Positions 7,839 to 15,470 of a DNA stretch of 64,000 bases are shown piece after piece. Origin of the DNA: Sinorhizobium arboris LMG 14919 (lineage in GTDB: Bacteria; Pseudomonadota; Alphaproteobacteria; Rhizobiales; Rhizobiaceae); NCBI RefSeq assembly GCF_000427465.1, contig NZ_ATYB01000007.1, positions 20,371 to 84,370 on the forward strand. Direction: 5' to 3'. Each line of letters starts with the position of its first letter. Within the stretch, counting starts at the first letter, position 1. Made by a program: the position numbers and the translations under genes. The notes below the pieces were generated by a model. That model saw only the letters and a program-made list of their open reading frames with translations. It did no database searches and was not told the DNA's origin.

Positions 7839-8230
7839 ATGGCGCTCACAGCCAGCGGGCTGATCCGTTCGGGAATTGTCCGGGGCGAGAACCAGCCTTC
7901 GGCAACCACAGGGTCAGTCGGCCGGCGGGGAAGCCGGGAGAGCATGTTTGCGGCGTAGATAATCGAAAGCGTATGGCCGGCCTCGGTGCTTTCGGCGATG
8001 CACAGCACGCCAAGGGGCAGCACTAGCATTCCGAGGTTCGCATGCAGGACCTGCACGACCGCCAGCTCGAGCGAATCCGGGTGATGCACCGGGCCGACAG
8101 GCAGGTCCCACACTCCGACATCCCGATCCTGCGCCGTCCGGGTGAGCAATATCCTGCCTTGCGGGTCGCTCACGACAGCGCCGCAGAGCAGGATTGGCCC
8201 TTTCGCCGGCGGTAAGGGGTCAATTCTCAT
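7787..8230 (-). CDS. Nudix-fold protein with degenerate Nudix box, 3' end altered
   Basis: The ATG at 8230 overlaps the stop of the preceding gene (ATGA). The protein reads GPILLCGAVVSDPQGRILLT, then VGVWDLPVGPVHHPDS and LAVVQVLHANLG. Overall this is the Nudix hydrolase fold, but the helix that should carry REXXEE reads VVQVLHAN, so the metal-binding glutamates are missing. It may be a non-catalytic or ligand-sensing member. The last ~15 residues run into IS30-derived DNA, so the true C-terminus is lost. It is the last gene of the decarboxylase operon. Confidence 0.55.
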   Translation of the reverse strand: MRIDPLPPAKGPILLCGAVVSDPQGRILLTRTAQDRDVGVWDLPVGPVHHPDSLELAVVQVLHANLGMLVLPLGVLCIAESTEAGHTLSIIYAANMLSRLPRRPTDPVVAEGWFSPRTIPERISPLAVSAIGRCCRSFRMPSATVGR

Positions 8231-9006
8231 GCGTTGTCTCCAAACATTTGGCGTGTCATTCGAGAAGCGCCGTGAGGTCTCACCGAACCCGCGAACAACG
8301 AGCCCCAGCCCTGCAGTGGCGCCGTCTCGACACCCGCTAGCGTCAGGCTTTTCCAGACGGTCGTCGCAATCGAGTCGTAGACCGGGATGCCAAGTTCCTG
8401 TTCGAGCGCCGCCGCAAGCGGTGCAGCGCACATGTTGGTGCAGACGACCGCGACCGCATCGCAGCCCTGGCGGGCGACCGCGCGCACCATGCCGGAAACC
8501 TCGGCTTCGGTAACCTCGGCAAAGGAGAAATTGTCCTGCAAGCCGTAGTGCCGTTCCGCGCTGCAGGTAAAGCCGGAGGCGCCCCAATTGGCCATGATTC
8601 TTGCCTGCACATCGGCGAGATAGGGCGTCACGAGACCAACGGTCCGCACACCGCTTGCCTCAAAAATCTCGCGGAAGGCCAGCACCGAGGTGCAGGCGGC
8701 AATGCCTGTCGCTTCGGTGATGCGCTCGCACAGGCGCTCGTCGCGATCGAAACCGAGCCAACTAGCCGACGTGCCGTTCCAGGCGATCACGTCGACTTTC
8801 GCATGGGCAATCAGCTCGGCCGCGCGCAGGATTTCGCTGTCGTCGAACTGGCCGAGAGCCTGTTCGGAAAGCGCGATTTCGGTGACCTTGAAACGCGAGA
8901 AATGCGCCGAGACCTCGGGCAAAGCGGACAACATTGCTGTCGTCACCGGTTCTAGCACGGTGTTGGACGACGGAGTAAGCATGCCGAGCCGGACGGTGTG
9001 GACCAT
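8227..9006 (-). CDS. Asp/Glu racemase-superfamily enzyme (maleate isomerase / arylmalonate decarboxylase-like)
   Basis: A protein of about 259 residues beginning MVHTVRLGMLTPSSNTVLEP; the N-terminal SSNT is typical of maleate isomerases. ATG at 9006 follows TTTGAGGAC. ATG at 9036 and TTG at 9042 are alternatives. At the first catalytic Cys position the sequence is WNGTSAS (T79, S80), as in arylmalonate decarboxylase, while the second Cys is present in VVCTNM (C189); Y129 also fits. It may therefore use one Cys, like a decarboxylase, rather than two, like a racemase or isomerase. It shares the operon with UbiD, UbiX and XdhC. Substrate unknown. Confidence 0.75.
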   Translation of the reverse strand: MVHTVRLGMLTPSSNTVLEPVTTAMLSALPEVSAHFSRFKVTEIALSEQALGQFDDSEILRAAELIAHAKVDVIAWNGTSASWLGFDRDERLCERITEATGIAACTSVLAFREIFEASGVRTVGLVTPYLADVQARIMANWGASGFTCSAERHYGLQDNFSFAEVTEAEVSGMVRAVARQGCDAVAVVCTNMCAAPLAAALEQELGIPVYDSIATTVWKSLTLAGVETAPLQGWGSLFAGSVRPHGASRMTRQMFGDNA

Positions 9007-9038
9007 GTCCTCAAATCCTCTTGCGTTTTGGGCCATGT

Positions 9039-9983
9039 TCAATTGGCGTCGGCGTGCGCAGCTCTGTGCATATACTTCTGCGCGATATCGGCAACGACGG
9101 AGAGTGCCAGCGATTTGGCATCCCGCGCCCGGTCAAAAATGCCGATCGGCGCCTTGATGCGGGCGAGCGTCGCCTCGTCATGGCCGCGCTGGCACAAGGC
9201 CTCGCAGCGGCGGGCATGGGTGCGGCGGCTGCCGAGGGCGCCGATATAGAAGGCGCTGGAGGCAAGTGCTGCGTCGAAAACCGGCAGCTCGCGGTCGATG
9301 TCGTGGAAGAGCAATGCGACGGCGGTATCGGCGTCGATCTGGTCGGATGAGGGAATCTGGCCCCGATCGAGGAGGACGGTCTCATAGCCCGAGGCAGTCG
9401 CGGCCCGCGCCACGGCGTCGGTCTCCATCGGGGTGCCGGCGAGTAGCAGGCGCGGTTTCGGCCGGTAGGCGCGTACGAATTCATCGCCCTCCCAGCCACT
9501 TGTGGCTCCCCCGGGCTCGAATGACAGAACTTGCTGACCGGGATGGTAGCGCAGTTGCGCCGACGTGCGGCGCTGCAGGGCCGCCAGTGCAAGATGCAGC
9601 GCTGCGGCGTCGCGCAGCACATGGATGGTAAACGTGATGCCGCCGCCGCAGGGCAGGACGACATCGAAGAAGGGCGATCCCTCCCCCAGCCGCAGGTTAC
9701 GGTCCATGCCCTTCTGCAGCGCGATCACCGCTTCGGCTGCGACGGCGGCTTCGGTGCAGCCGCCGGAGACGAAGCCGCAATAGAGGCCATCTTCCCGCAC
9801 CGCCATCTGCGCGCCGATGGCGCGGGCGGCACCGCCGCGGATTTCGACGAGGGTGACGAGAGCCGTGGCACGGCATTCCTCCAGCGCCTCGGCGGCGAAG
9901 GCGAGGATGTCGGCCGCATCGTCGGAGAGAAATGCGGCGCGAGGGGCAACCATGTCCGTGTCCTGGGCGATGCGGGCGGCCAT
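9039..9983 (-). CDS. xdhC: XdhC-family molybdenum-cofactor insertion protein
   Basis: A 314-residue protein with the XdhC/CoxI pattern: VTLVEIRGGAARAIGAQMAV and FVSGGCTEAAV near the N-terminus, LPCGGGITF in the middle, and a Rossmann-like C-terminal half with YIGALGSRRTHARR and IKAPIGI. XdhC proteins bind and sulfurate the molybdenum cofactor and load it into xanthine-dehydrogenase-type enzymes. Here the client is presumably the three-subunit hydroxylase at 15467-19112. Start ATG 9983 has GGAGAGG upstream and lies two bases past the UbiX stop; longer upstream readings are out-of-context. Confidence 0.9.
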   Translation of the reverse strand: MAARIAQDTDMVAPRAAFLSDDAADILAFAAEALEECRATALVTLVEIRGGAARAIGAQMAVREDGLYCGFVSGGCTEAAVAAEAVIALQKGMDRNLRLGEGSPFFDVVLPCGGGITFTIHVLRDAAALHLALAALQRRTSAQLRYHPGQQVLSFEPGGATSGWEGDEFVRAYRPKPRLLLAGTPMETDAVARAATASGYETVLLDRGQIPSSDQIDADTAVALLFHDIDRELPVFDAALASSAFYIGALGSRRTHARRCEALCQRGHDEATLARIKAPIGIFDRARDAKSLALSVVADIAQKYMHRAAHADAN

Positions 9984-9984
9984 G

Positions 9985-10566
9985 TCATTCCTCTCCTTGC
10001 GTACCCTGCCAGCGGTGAACGATGCCGGCGTCGAGGTCGAACAGATCGAGCACCCGGCCGACCGTGTGGTCAACCATGTCCTGAAGGCTCTGCGGCTTGG
10101 CATAGAAGGCCGGCACCGGCGGATAGATGATGCCGCCCATTTCCGTCACATGCGCCATGTTGCGGATATGACCGAGATGCAGCGGCGTCTCGCGAAGCAT
10201 CAAAACCAGCCGGCGCCGCTCTTTCAGCACCACATCGGCGGCGCGCGAGAGAAGGTTGTCGGTCGTGCCAGTGGCGATCTCGGCCATGGTTTTCACTGAA
10301 CAGGGCGCGACGATCATGCCGAGCGTCCTGTAGGAACCGGAGGAACAGACAGCACCGATATCCTTATTGGAATGGGTCGTCGTCGCCAGTGCTCCGAGGT
10401 CCTGCTTGGTGAAATCCGCCTCGGCCGCGAGCGTGATGCAGGCGGCGCGCGACATGATCAGGTGCGTCTCGATATCGAGATTGCGCAGCACTTCAAGGAT
10501 GCGCTTACCGTAGATGACCCCGGAAGCCCCCGAAATGCCGACGATCATGCGTCTTGGCTGGGTCAT
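9985..10566 (-). CDS. ubiX: UbiX-family flavin prenyltransferase
   Basis: A 193-residue protein with IVGISGASGVIYGKRILEVL at the N-terminus, IVAPCSVKTMAEIATG in the middle and VLMLRETPLHLGHIRNMAHV. These are the hallmark UbiX flavodoxin-like motifs (FMN loop GASGV, prenyl site). UbiX makes prenylated FMN, the cofactor of UbiD decarboxylases. The gene lies directly downstream of ubiD with a three-base gap, so the pair forms a self-sufficient decarboxylase module. The name refers to the family; the context is catabolic, not ubiquinone synthesis. Confidence 0.95.
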   Translation of the reverse strand: MTQPRRMIVGISGASGVIYGKRILEVLRNLDIETHLIMSRAACITLAAEADFTKQDLGALATTTHSNKDIGAVCSSGSYRTLGMIVAPCSVKTMAEIATGTTDNLLSRAADVVLKERRRLVLMLRETPLHLGHIRNMAHVTEMGGIIYPPVPAFYAKPQSLQDMVDHTVGRVLDLFDLDAGIVHRWQGTQGEE

Positions 10567-10569
10567 GGC

Positions 10570-11943
10570 CTAGCCAACGCTTTTCAGAATGGAGGCGGCG
10601 CGACCCATGGCCTCGTCGCTGATGCGTGCACGCACGCCATGCAAATTCGGCCCGCGGGTGGCATCGAGACCCATGCGCGAGGTGGTGCCGATGCCGCTTG
10701 CCGAGGGATCGAGCGCGTTGCCCGGCAGCCCCTCGATGATCACTACATCCTTGTGCGGTTGGAAATGGGTGGCGAGAGCCCACAGCACTTCACTGTCCTT
10801 GGTGATATCCACATCCGCGTCCACCACCACGACATTCTTCAGGTACTGGTCCCAGCCGAGCAGGCCGAGCATCACCTGTCGCGCCTCACCCTCGCGGGTC
10901 TGGTTCATGGCGATATAGGCGTGGAAATGGGTGCCGGACGACGGATAGTGGACGGCCGTGATCGACGGGAAGCGGGCCTTCAGCTTCTCCACCACCTCGG
11001 CTTCGCGCGGCACGCGGCCAAGGTTGAGGTGTTCGGCCGAATTGCCGCCGGCGACGGACACCAGCATCGCATCGCGCCGGCGCAGGATGGTCTCGACGGT
11101 GAAGAGATTGTTGGTCGAGCGATCGGAGGAATAGCCGGTGAACTCGCCGAATGGCCCCTCCTCCACATGGGCGGCGGGGTCGATGACGCCTTCCAGCACA
11201 ATCTCGGCATGGGCGGGAACACGGATACCGTATTTCGGCGTGCGAACCACCTGCAAGGACTCGCCCATCAGGCCGCCGGCCACATCGCGCTCGTCCTCGC
11301 CGAAGCCAAGGCGGGCGGAAGCCGCTATCATGAACAGGGGATGGCCGCCGATCACCATGGCGACGGGCATCGGCTGGCCCTTCTCCTTGGCCATGTTCAT
11401 CAACCGCCAGAGATGGCCACGCGAATGCAGCGAGGTCGCCAGACAATTCTTCGAATGGATCATCGCGCGGTGATAGCTCAGATTGCCGGCCCCGGTTTCC
11501 GGGTGCTCGCCGATGATAATGCCCGACGTGATGTATTTCGCGCGGTCGGTGTCGAAGTGCTTGAGCATCGGCAGCGCGTGCAAATCTACGTCGTCGCCGG
11601 AAATGGTCTCTTCCATGACCGGGCCGCTTTCCAGCCGTTCCGGCGTGAACGGCTTGTTGGAGCGCGCCTGATAGGCCTCATGCAGCCTGTCCGCCGTCGA
11701 GCCCAGCAGGCGGGCGATGCGGTCGCGCGAGGCGAAGATGTTGCAGACGACTTCCGCGCCGATGCCATCGACGTTCTTCAGGTGCAGCATCGGGTGCTGG
11801 CCCTTTTCCGCTAGGGTCCAGATCAGCGCAGTGGCATCCTGATCATCCGAGACCGGCCGGTCGATGGTGATGACGTCCTCGGGATGCTCGGCCCGGTAAT
11901 CGGCCAGAAAACGGCGGACGTCTTGCTTGTGGTACTGGCTCAT
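10570..11943 (-). CDS. ubiD: UbiD-family prenyl-FMN-dependent decarboxylase
   Basis: A 457-residue protein with the UbiD fold. It has NLSYHRAMI (the conserved Arg region), VAMVIGGHPLFMIAASARLG, EEGPFGEFTGYSS carrying the catalytic Glu pair, and ALDPSASGIGTTSRMGLDAT near the C-terminus. UbiD enzymes reversibly (de)carboxylate aromatic or alpha,beta-unsaturated acids using prenylated FMN. The neighbours (molybdenum hydroxylase, amidohydrolases, NCS2 permease) point to an N-heteroaromatic carboxylate. The substrate cannot be deduced. The gene follows the amidohydrolases by about 90 bases. Confidence 0.93.
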   Translation of the reverse strand: MSQYHKQDVRRFLADYRAEHPEDVITIDRPVSDDQDATALIWTLAEKGQHPMLHLKNVDGIGAEVVCNIFASRDRIARLLGSTADRLHEAYQARSNKPFTPERLESGPVMEETISGDDVDLHALPMLKHFDTDRAKYITSGIIIGEHPETGAGNLSYHRAMIHSKNCLATSLHSRGHLWRLMNMAKEKGQPMPVAMVIGGHPLFMIAASARLGFGEDERDVAGGLMGESLQVVRTPKYGIRVPAHAEIVLEGVIDPAAHVEEGPFGEFTGYSSDRSTNNLFTVETILRRRDAMLVSVAGGNSAEHLNLGRVPREAEVVEKLKARFPSITAVHYPSSGTHFHAYIAMNQTREGEARQVMLGLLGWDQYLKNVVVVDADVDITKDSEVLWALATHFQPHKDVVIIEGLPGNALDPSASGIGTTSRMGLDATRGPNLHGVRARISDEAMGRAASILKSVG

Positions 11944-12031
11944 CTCTCGGGCCTCGGTGTTCGGGGTTGGCGGGGCACATGCCCGCCCGACATGTAGAAG
12001 CCCGCCGCCTTTCGACGGCGGGCGACATTCA

Positions 12032-12979
12032 TCAAGCCGGCTGCAGCAGATGCTTGCCGGTGGCGCGGTCGACGCCGGCGTAAGAGTCCGTCAGGCGCGC
12101 CTGGGCGTCCTGCAGATTGCGCGGCGGCGGCGACGGGTCGATGCCGACGAGCTTGGCGATGTTGTTGCCGAGATAACCTTCCAGATCGTCCTCGGAGAGG
12201 TTGATGCCGTGCGGCGGGTCCTTGCAGAGCACTTCCAGCTCGCGCAGCCACATGCCCGGATCGTTCGGCGGGCTGTCGGTGCCGAAAACGATCTTGTTCT
12301 TCGGCAGCTGCTGGGCGAACTCGACGATGCGTGACTGGAAGCACCAGCCGGATTCGCAGTAGACGTTCGGCGTGTCCATCGCCATCCAGAAGGATTCGAA
12401 CGAGTAGTTGCCGCCCGTCTGGATGCCGAAGTGACCGATGATGAAGTTGACCATCGGGAATTCGCGGATGATCGGGTAGAACATTGTCGGGATTGTGTAC
12501 GGGCCGTCGCCGGTGTGGATAAGCACGACGACGCCGAGTTCGGCGCACTTCTTCATGGCCGGACGCAGCCATTCCAGCGCGCGGTCCGGGCGGTAGCCGT
12601 GCATGTTGGCGTGCAGCTTCAGCATCTTGAAGCCGTATTCCTTGACGTGGAATTCCAGCTCCGCAGCGCCGTTTTCAGGCCCCCAGCGCGGGTTGTAGTT
12701 GAAGTTGCCGATGAAGCGGTCCGGATACTTCTGGCACAGCTCGGCGATATAGGCCATGTAGTCGCGAATGCCGTCGCGGCCCTTGCGGTTGCCGTCACGG
12801 TAGCCGGTGTTGCCCGGCGGCGGCTGAATGAAGCCCATGTCGATGCGGCGCGGCTTGCCGTTGATCATGTAGGGGCCGTCCATCAGCTTGAGCATGCGCT
12901 CGCCGGTAAACGGTGTGCCCGTATGGCGCCACGCCTCGTCGACGAGGTTGGTCGGGTGAAGATGGGTATCGATGATCAT
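12032..12979 (-). CDS. Amidohydrolase 2 (ACMSD-like), complete metal site
   Basis: A 315-residue TIM-barrel protein starting MIIDTHLHPTNLVDEAW. The HxH motif is H6 and H8; further ligand candidates are the His of VVLIHTGDGPYTIP, the His of FIIGHFGIQTGG and the Asp of IVFGTDSPPNDPG. This family includes ACMSD, isoorotate, gamma-resorcylate and other metal-dependent decarboxylases and hydrolases. It is strongly similar to the next gene upstream, which lacks HxH. The two are 17 bases apart and probably arose by tandem duplication. Confidence 0.88.
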   Translation of the reverse strand: MIIDTHLHPTNLVDEAWRHTGTPFTGERMLKLMDGPYMINGKPRRIDMGFIQPPPGNTGYRDGNRKGRDGIRDYMAYIAELCQKYPDRFIGNFNYNPRWGPENGAAELEFHVKEYGFKMLKLHANMHGYRPDRALEWLRPAMKKCAELGVVVLIHTGDGPYTIPTMFYPIIREFPMVNFIIGHFGIQTGGNYSFESFWMAMDTPNVYCESGWCFQSRIVEFAQQLPKNKIVFGTDSPPNDPGMWLRELEVLCKDPPHGINLSEDDLEGYLGNNIAKLVGIDPSPPPRNLQDAQARLTDSYAGVDRATGKHLLQPA

Positions 12980-12996
12980 TGTTCACTCCGTTCTAT

Positions 12997-13920
12997 TTAC
13001 GCGGCGAGCGAGACGCCGTGCTGGCGCAGGTACGCCTCGGCCTCTTCGACGTTTGCCGGCGCCTTGGTCGGCTCCAGGCCGATCATGCGGGCGACGTTGT
13101 TGCCGAGATAATCCTCCAGCGTATCCTCGTCGAGGTTCAGGCCCTGCGGCGGCTCGTGGCAGAGGACTTCGAGCAGGTTGATCCACATGCCCGGCTCGTT
13201 CGGCGGGGTGTCGGAGCCGAAGAGAATCTTGTGCTTGGGCAGGACCTTGGCGAACTCGACGATGCGCGACTGCAGGCACCAGCCGGATTCGACGTAGACG
13301 CTCGGCGTGTCGAGAGCCATCTGCATCGGCTCGAACACATAGACGCCACCGGTCTGGACGCCGAAATGCGCGAGGATGAAATTCACTGCAGGGAACTCGC
13401 GGATGATCGGATAGAACTCGGTCGGGATCGAGTACGGACCGTCGCCGGTGTGCACCTTCACCATCAGGCCGAGTTCGGCGCACTTCCTCATGGCCGGTCG
13501 CAGCCAGTCGAGCGCGCGGTCCGGGCGGTAGGCGTGCATGTTCGCCTGCAGCTGGACCATCTTGAAATCGAATTCCTTGGCGTAGCGTTCGATTTCGTCG
13601 ACGCCGTTCTGCACGCCGTAGCGCGGATTGTAGACGAAGCAGCCGAGGAAACGATCGGGATGGTCGGTCACCATCTTTTCCGTATAGCCCATGTACTGGC
13701 GGATGGCGGCCTTGCCTTCCAGGTCCATGATCTCATGGGTGTAGATGGTGTTGCCCTGCGGGGGCTGGATGAAGGCCTTGTCGATGCGGCGCGGCTTGCC
13801 GTTCACGTAATACGGCCCGTCCATCATCTTCAAAAGCTTGTCGCCGGTGAAGGGCGGTCCGTCATGGCGCCAAGCCAGGTCCACCAGATCGGTGGGGTAG
13901 CAGCTTAGGTCGATTATCAT
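12997..13920 (-). CDS. Amidohydrolase 2 paralog lacking the HxH metal motif
   Basis: A 307-residue protein collinear with its downstream neighbour. It keeps the later His and Asp positions (VKVHTGDGPYSIP, ILAHFGVQTGG, LFGSDTPPNEPG) but starts MIIDLSCYPTDLVDLAW. Residues 6 and 8, His in the paralog, are Ser and Tyr. The normal metal site cannot form, so it may be a non-catalytic partner or use an altered chemistry. It is the first gene of the leftward decarboxylase operon, about 235 bases from the promoter proposed at 14156-14184. Confidence 0.85.
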   Translation of the reverse strand: MIIDLSCYPTDLVDLAWRHDGPPFTGDKLLKMMDGPYYVNGKPRRIDKAFIQPPQGNTIYTHEIMDLEGKAAIRQYMGYTEKMVTDHPDRFLGCFVYNPRYGVQNGVDEIERYAKEFDFKMVQLQANMHAYRPDRALDWLRPAMRKCAELGLMVKVHTGDGPYSIPTEFYPIIREFPAVNFILAHFGVQTGGVYVFEPMQMALDTPSVYVESGWCLQSRIVEFAKVLPKHKILFGSDTPPNEPGMWINLLEVLCHEPPQGLNLDEDTLEDYLGNNVARMIGLEPTKAPANVEEAEAYLRQHGVSLAA

Positions 13921-14155
13921 TGGTTTCTCCTGTCGTAGAGGGTCCGGTCGATGCGGGGCCGCGTGATCGACGCCGTGCCGGCAGAAGCCGGGCGCCGAAC
14001 CGCAATTTCAGGAAATGCCGATGACGGTGGAAACAGGCCGGGCACAACCTTGCAGCGCAGGGGCAACCGGTCCTTCCTTTCGTAGTCAGCATCGACATCG
14101 CGGCCTCATCTTCCAACAGACGGTGAGCAATTGTCGGCGCTTCTACTCGCCCTCA

Positions 14156-14184
14156 ATAAAACCACAGGGCACGATTCCTGTCAA
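14156..14184 (-). promoter_or_regulatory. Sigma-70-type promoter for the amidohydrolase-ubiD operon
   Basis: Reading leftward, a perfect -35 TTGACA (14184-14179) is followed after 17 bases by TTTTAT (14161-14156), four of six bases of the -10 consensus. Just upstream lies AT-rich sequence with TTTGTTTTAA (plus strand about 14206-14215), similar to sequence near the other promoters of the island, a possible LysR site. Confidence 0.5.
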
Positions 14185-14244
14185 CTGATTTTATGATTTA
14201 ACTCTTTGTTTTAAAACCATTTTCATTCAGACAAGCAGCAACAA

Positions 14245-14272
14245 CCGCCCGCGCAGGAGGGTGCGCGGGCGG
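14245..14272 (-). terminator. Hairpin terminator of the hydroxylase-COG0523 operon
   Basis: CCGCCCGCGCA at 14245-14255 pairs perfectly with TGCGCGGGCGG at 14262-14272, with a six-base loop. On the minus strand the hairpin follows the stop of the COG0523 gene by about 50 bases and is followed by TTGTTGCTGCTT, a weak T-rich tail. Confidence 0.55.
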
Positions 14273-14321
14273 CTTTCTGACAGAGGGACTTGAGCAGGCT
14301 TTCGCGCGGAGGGAGAAGCCG

Positions 14322-15470
14322 CTAGATCGCCAGGCATGCGCGCAAGTTTCTGTCGATGCCGTCATGATCGAGATTGCGGCCGATGAAGACGAATTTCGAC
14401 TTCCTGTTGTCCTCGCCCCAGGCATGATCGGGGCGGAAATCGACGAGCTTGTGCACGGCCTGAAGCACGAAGAAGCGGTCGTCATCGGCCACCGAGACGA
14501 TGCCCTTGGTGCGGAAGATGTCGTCGCCGTGTTCGCCGAGGTAGCCCTTGAGGAACCCCGCCAGCTTTTCGCCGTCGAAGGGCTGCGGGTAGACGAAGGA
14601 ATGTGACTTCACCGTCGCATCATGGCTGTGCGGACGCAGCGTCGGTTGCTGCGCATGGCCGTGGTCGTGGCCATGATGCTCGTGATCGTGGTGGTGCTCA
14701 TGCCCATGATCATGGTCCGGGTGGCTGCAGGCCGCGTCGTGGCAGTCATGGCTGTGATGGGCGTCGTGATCGTCATCCATGTCGATGTCGAGGATTTCCG
14801 CCCGCTCGCGCACGTAGGACGGCTTAAAGCCGTTGACGCCGAGGATGTTGGAGAGGTCTACCTTGCCATAGCTGGAGCGCAGGATCGGCGCCGTCTGGTT
14901 GAGCTTGCGCAGCGAGCCTTCGAGCGAATCGAGGGCATGCTCTTCGGCAAGATCGATCTTGTTGACGAGGATGCGGTCGGCCGCGACGATCTGGTTGACC
15001 GCCTGGTTGTCGCTGCCGTCGAGCACCGGATCGTAGAGATGCTGATCGATGTGCATGGCATCGACTAGCGTGACGACGGCATCCAGTTCCACCTCGTCGG
15101 CGACGCTGCGATCGACGAAGAAGGCGGTGGCGACCGGGGTCGGATCGGCAAGGCCGGAGGTCTCGACGATGATGTGATCGAACTTATCCTTGTGGCTCAA
15201 AAGCTTCTTCATCACGTCAATGAGGTCGTTGCGCACATCGACGAAGCAGCAGATGCAGCCGTTCTGCATCTGGAAGATCTCCTCGTCGGAGGCGAGCACC
15301 AGATCGCTGTCGACATCGACCTCACCGTATTCGTTCTCGATGACCGCGATGCGGTGGCCGTGACGCTCGGTCAGGATGTAGTTGAGCAGCGTCGTCTTTC
15401 CCGAGCCGAGGAACCCGGTGAGGATCGTGATCGGCAGCTTACGTTCGGCAGGCTGGATGTGCATGTTCAT
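14322..15470 (-). CDS. COG0523 (CobW/Zng-type) GTPase metallochaperone
   Basis: A 382-residue protein with P-loop GFLGSGKTT (residues 19-27), the CxCC metal motif CICC (72-75), VETSGLADP and the guanine motif NKID. A long His/Asp-rich loop spans roughly residues 230-290. The C-terminal CobW_C domain follows. The family uses GTP to deliver metals, often zinc, to client enzymes. Its ATG overlaps the stop of the hydroxylase large subunit (ATGA), so the two are co-translated. Likely clients are the amidohydrolases of the next operon. A role in loading the hydroxylase is less likely because XdhC does that. Confidence 0.88.
   Translation of the reverse strand: MNMHIQPAERKLPITILTGFLGSGKTTLLNYILTERHGHRIAVIENEYGEVDVDSDLVLASDEEIFQMQNGCICCFVDVRNDLIDVMKKLLSHKDKFDHIIVETSGLADPTPVATAFFVDRSVADEVELDAVVTLVDAMHIDQHLYDPVLDGSDNQAVNQIVAADRILVNKIDLAEEHALDSLEGSLRKLNQTAPILRSSYGKVDLSNILGVNGFKPSYVRERAEILDIDMDDDHDAHHSHDCHDAACSHPDHDHGHEHHHDHEHHGHDHGHAQQPTLRPHSHDATVKSHSFVYPQPFDGEKLAGFLKGYLGEHGDDIFRTKGIVSVADDDRFFVLQAVHKLVDFRPDHAWGEDNRKSKFVFIGRNLDHDGIDRNLRACLAI

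Larger units (their letters stand above)
13921..14321. other. Intergenic region between two leftward operons
   Basis: A 400-base stretch without a convincing gene. It holds the terminator-like hairpin of the upstream operon (14245-14272), an AT-rich patch (about 14185-14225) suitable for a regulator site, and a promoter (14156-14184). The remaining ~235 bases form a long 5' leader before the amidohydrolase gene. I see no recognisable riboswitch in the leader. Confidence 0.5.

Noticed and set aside
10372..11814. 480-residue plus-strand frame opposite ubiD
   Set aside because: Opposite strand of a fully recognisable UbiD gene; composition is that of a shadow.
14603..15068. His-rich or hydrophobic plus-strand frames opposite the COG0523 gene
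   Set aside because: They arise from the reverse strand of the His/Asp-rich loop.
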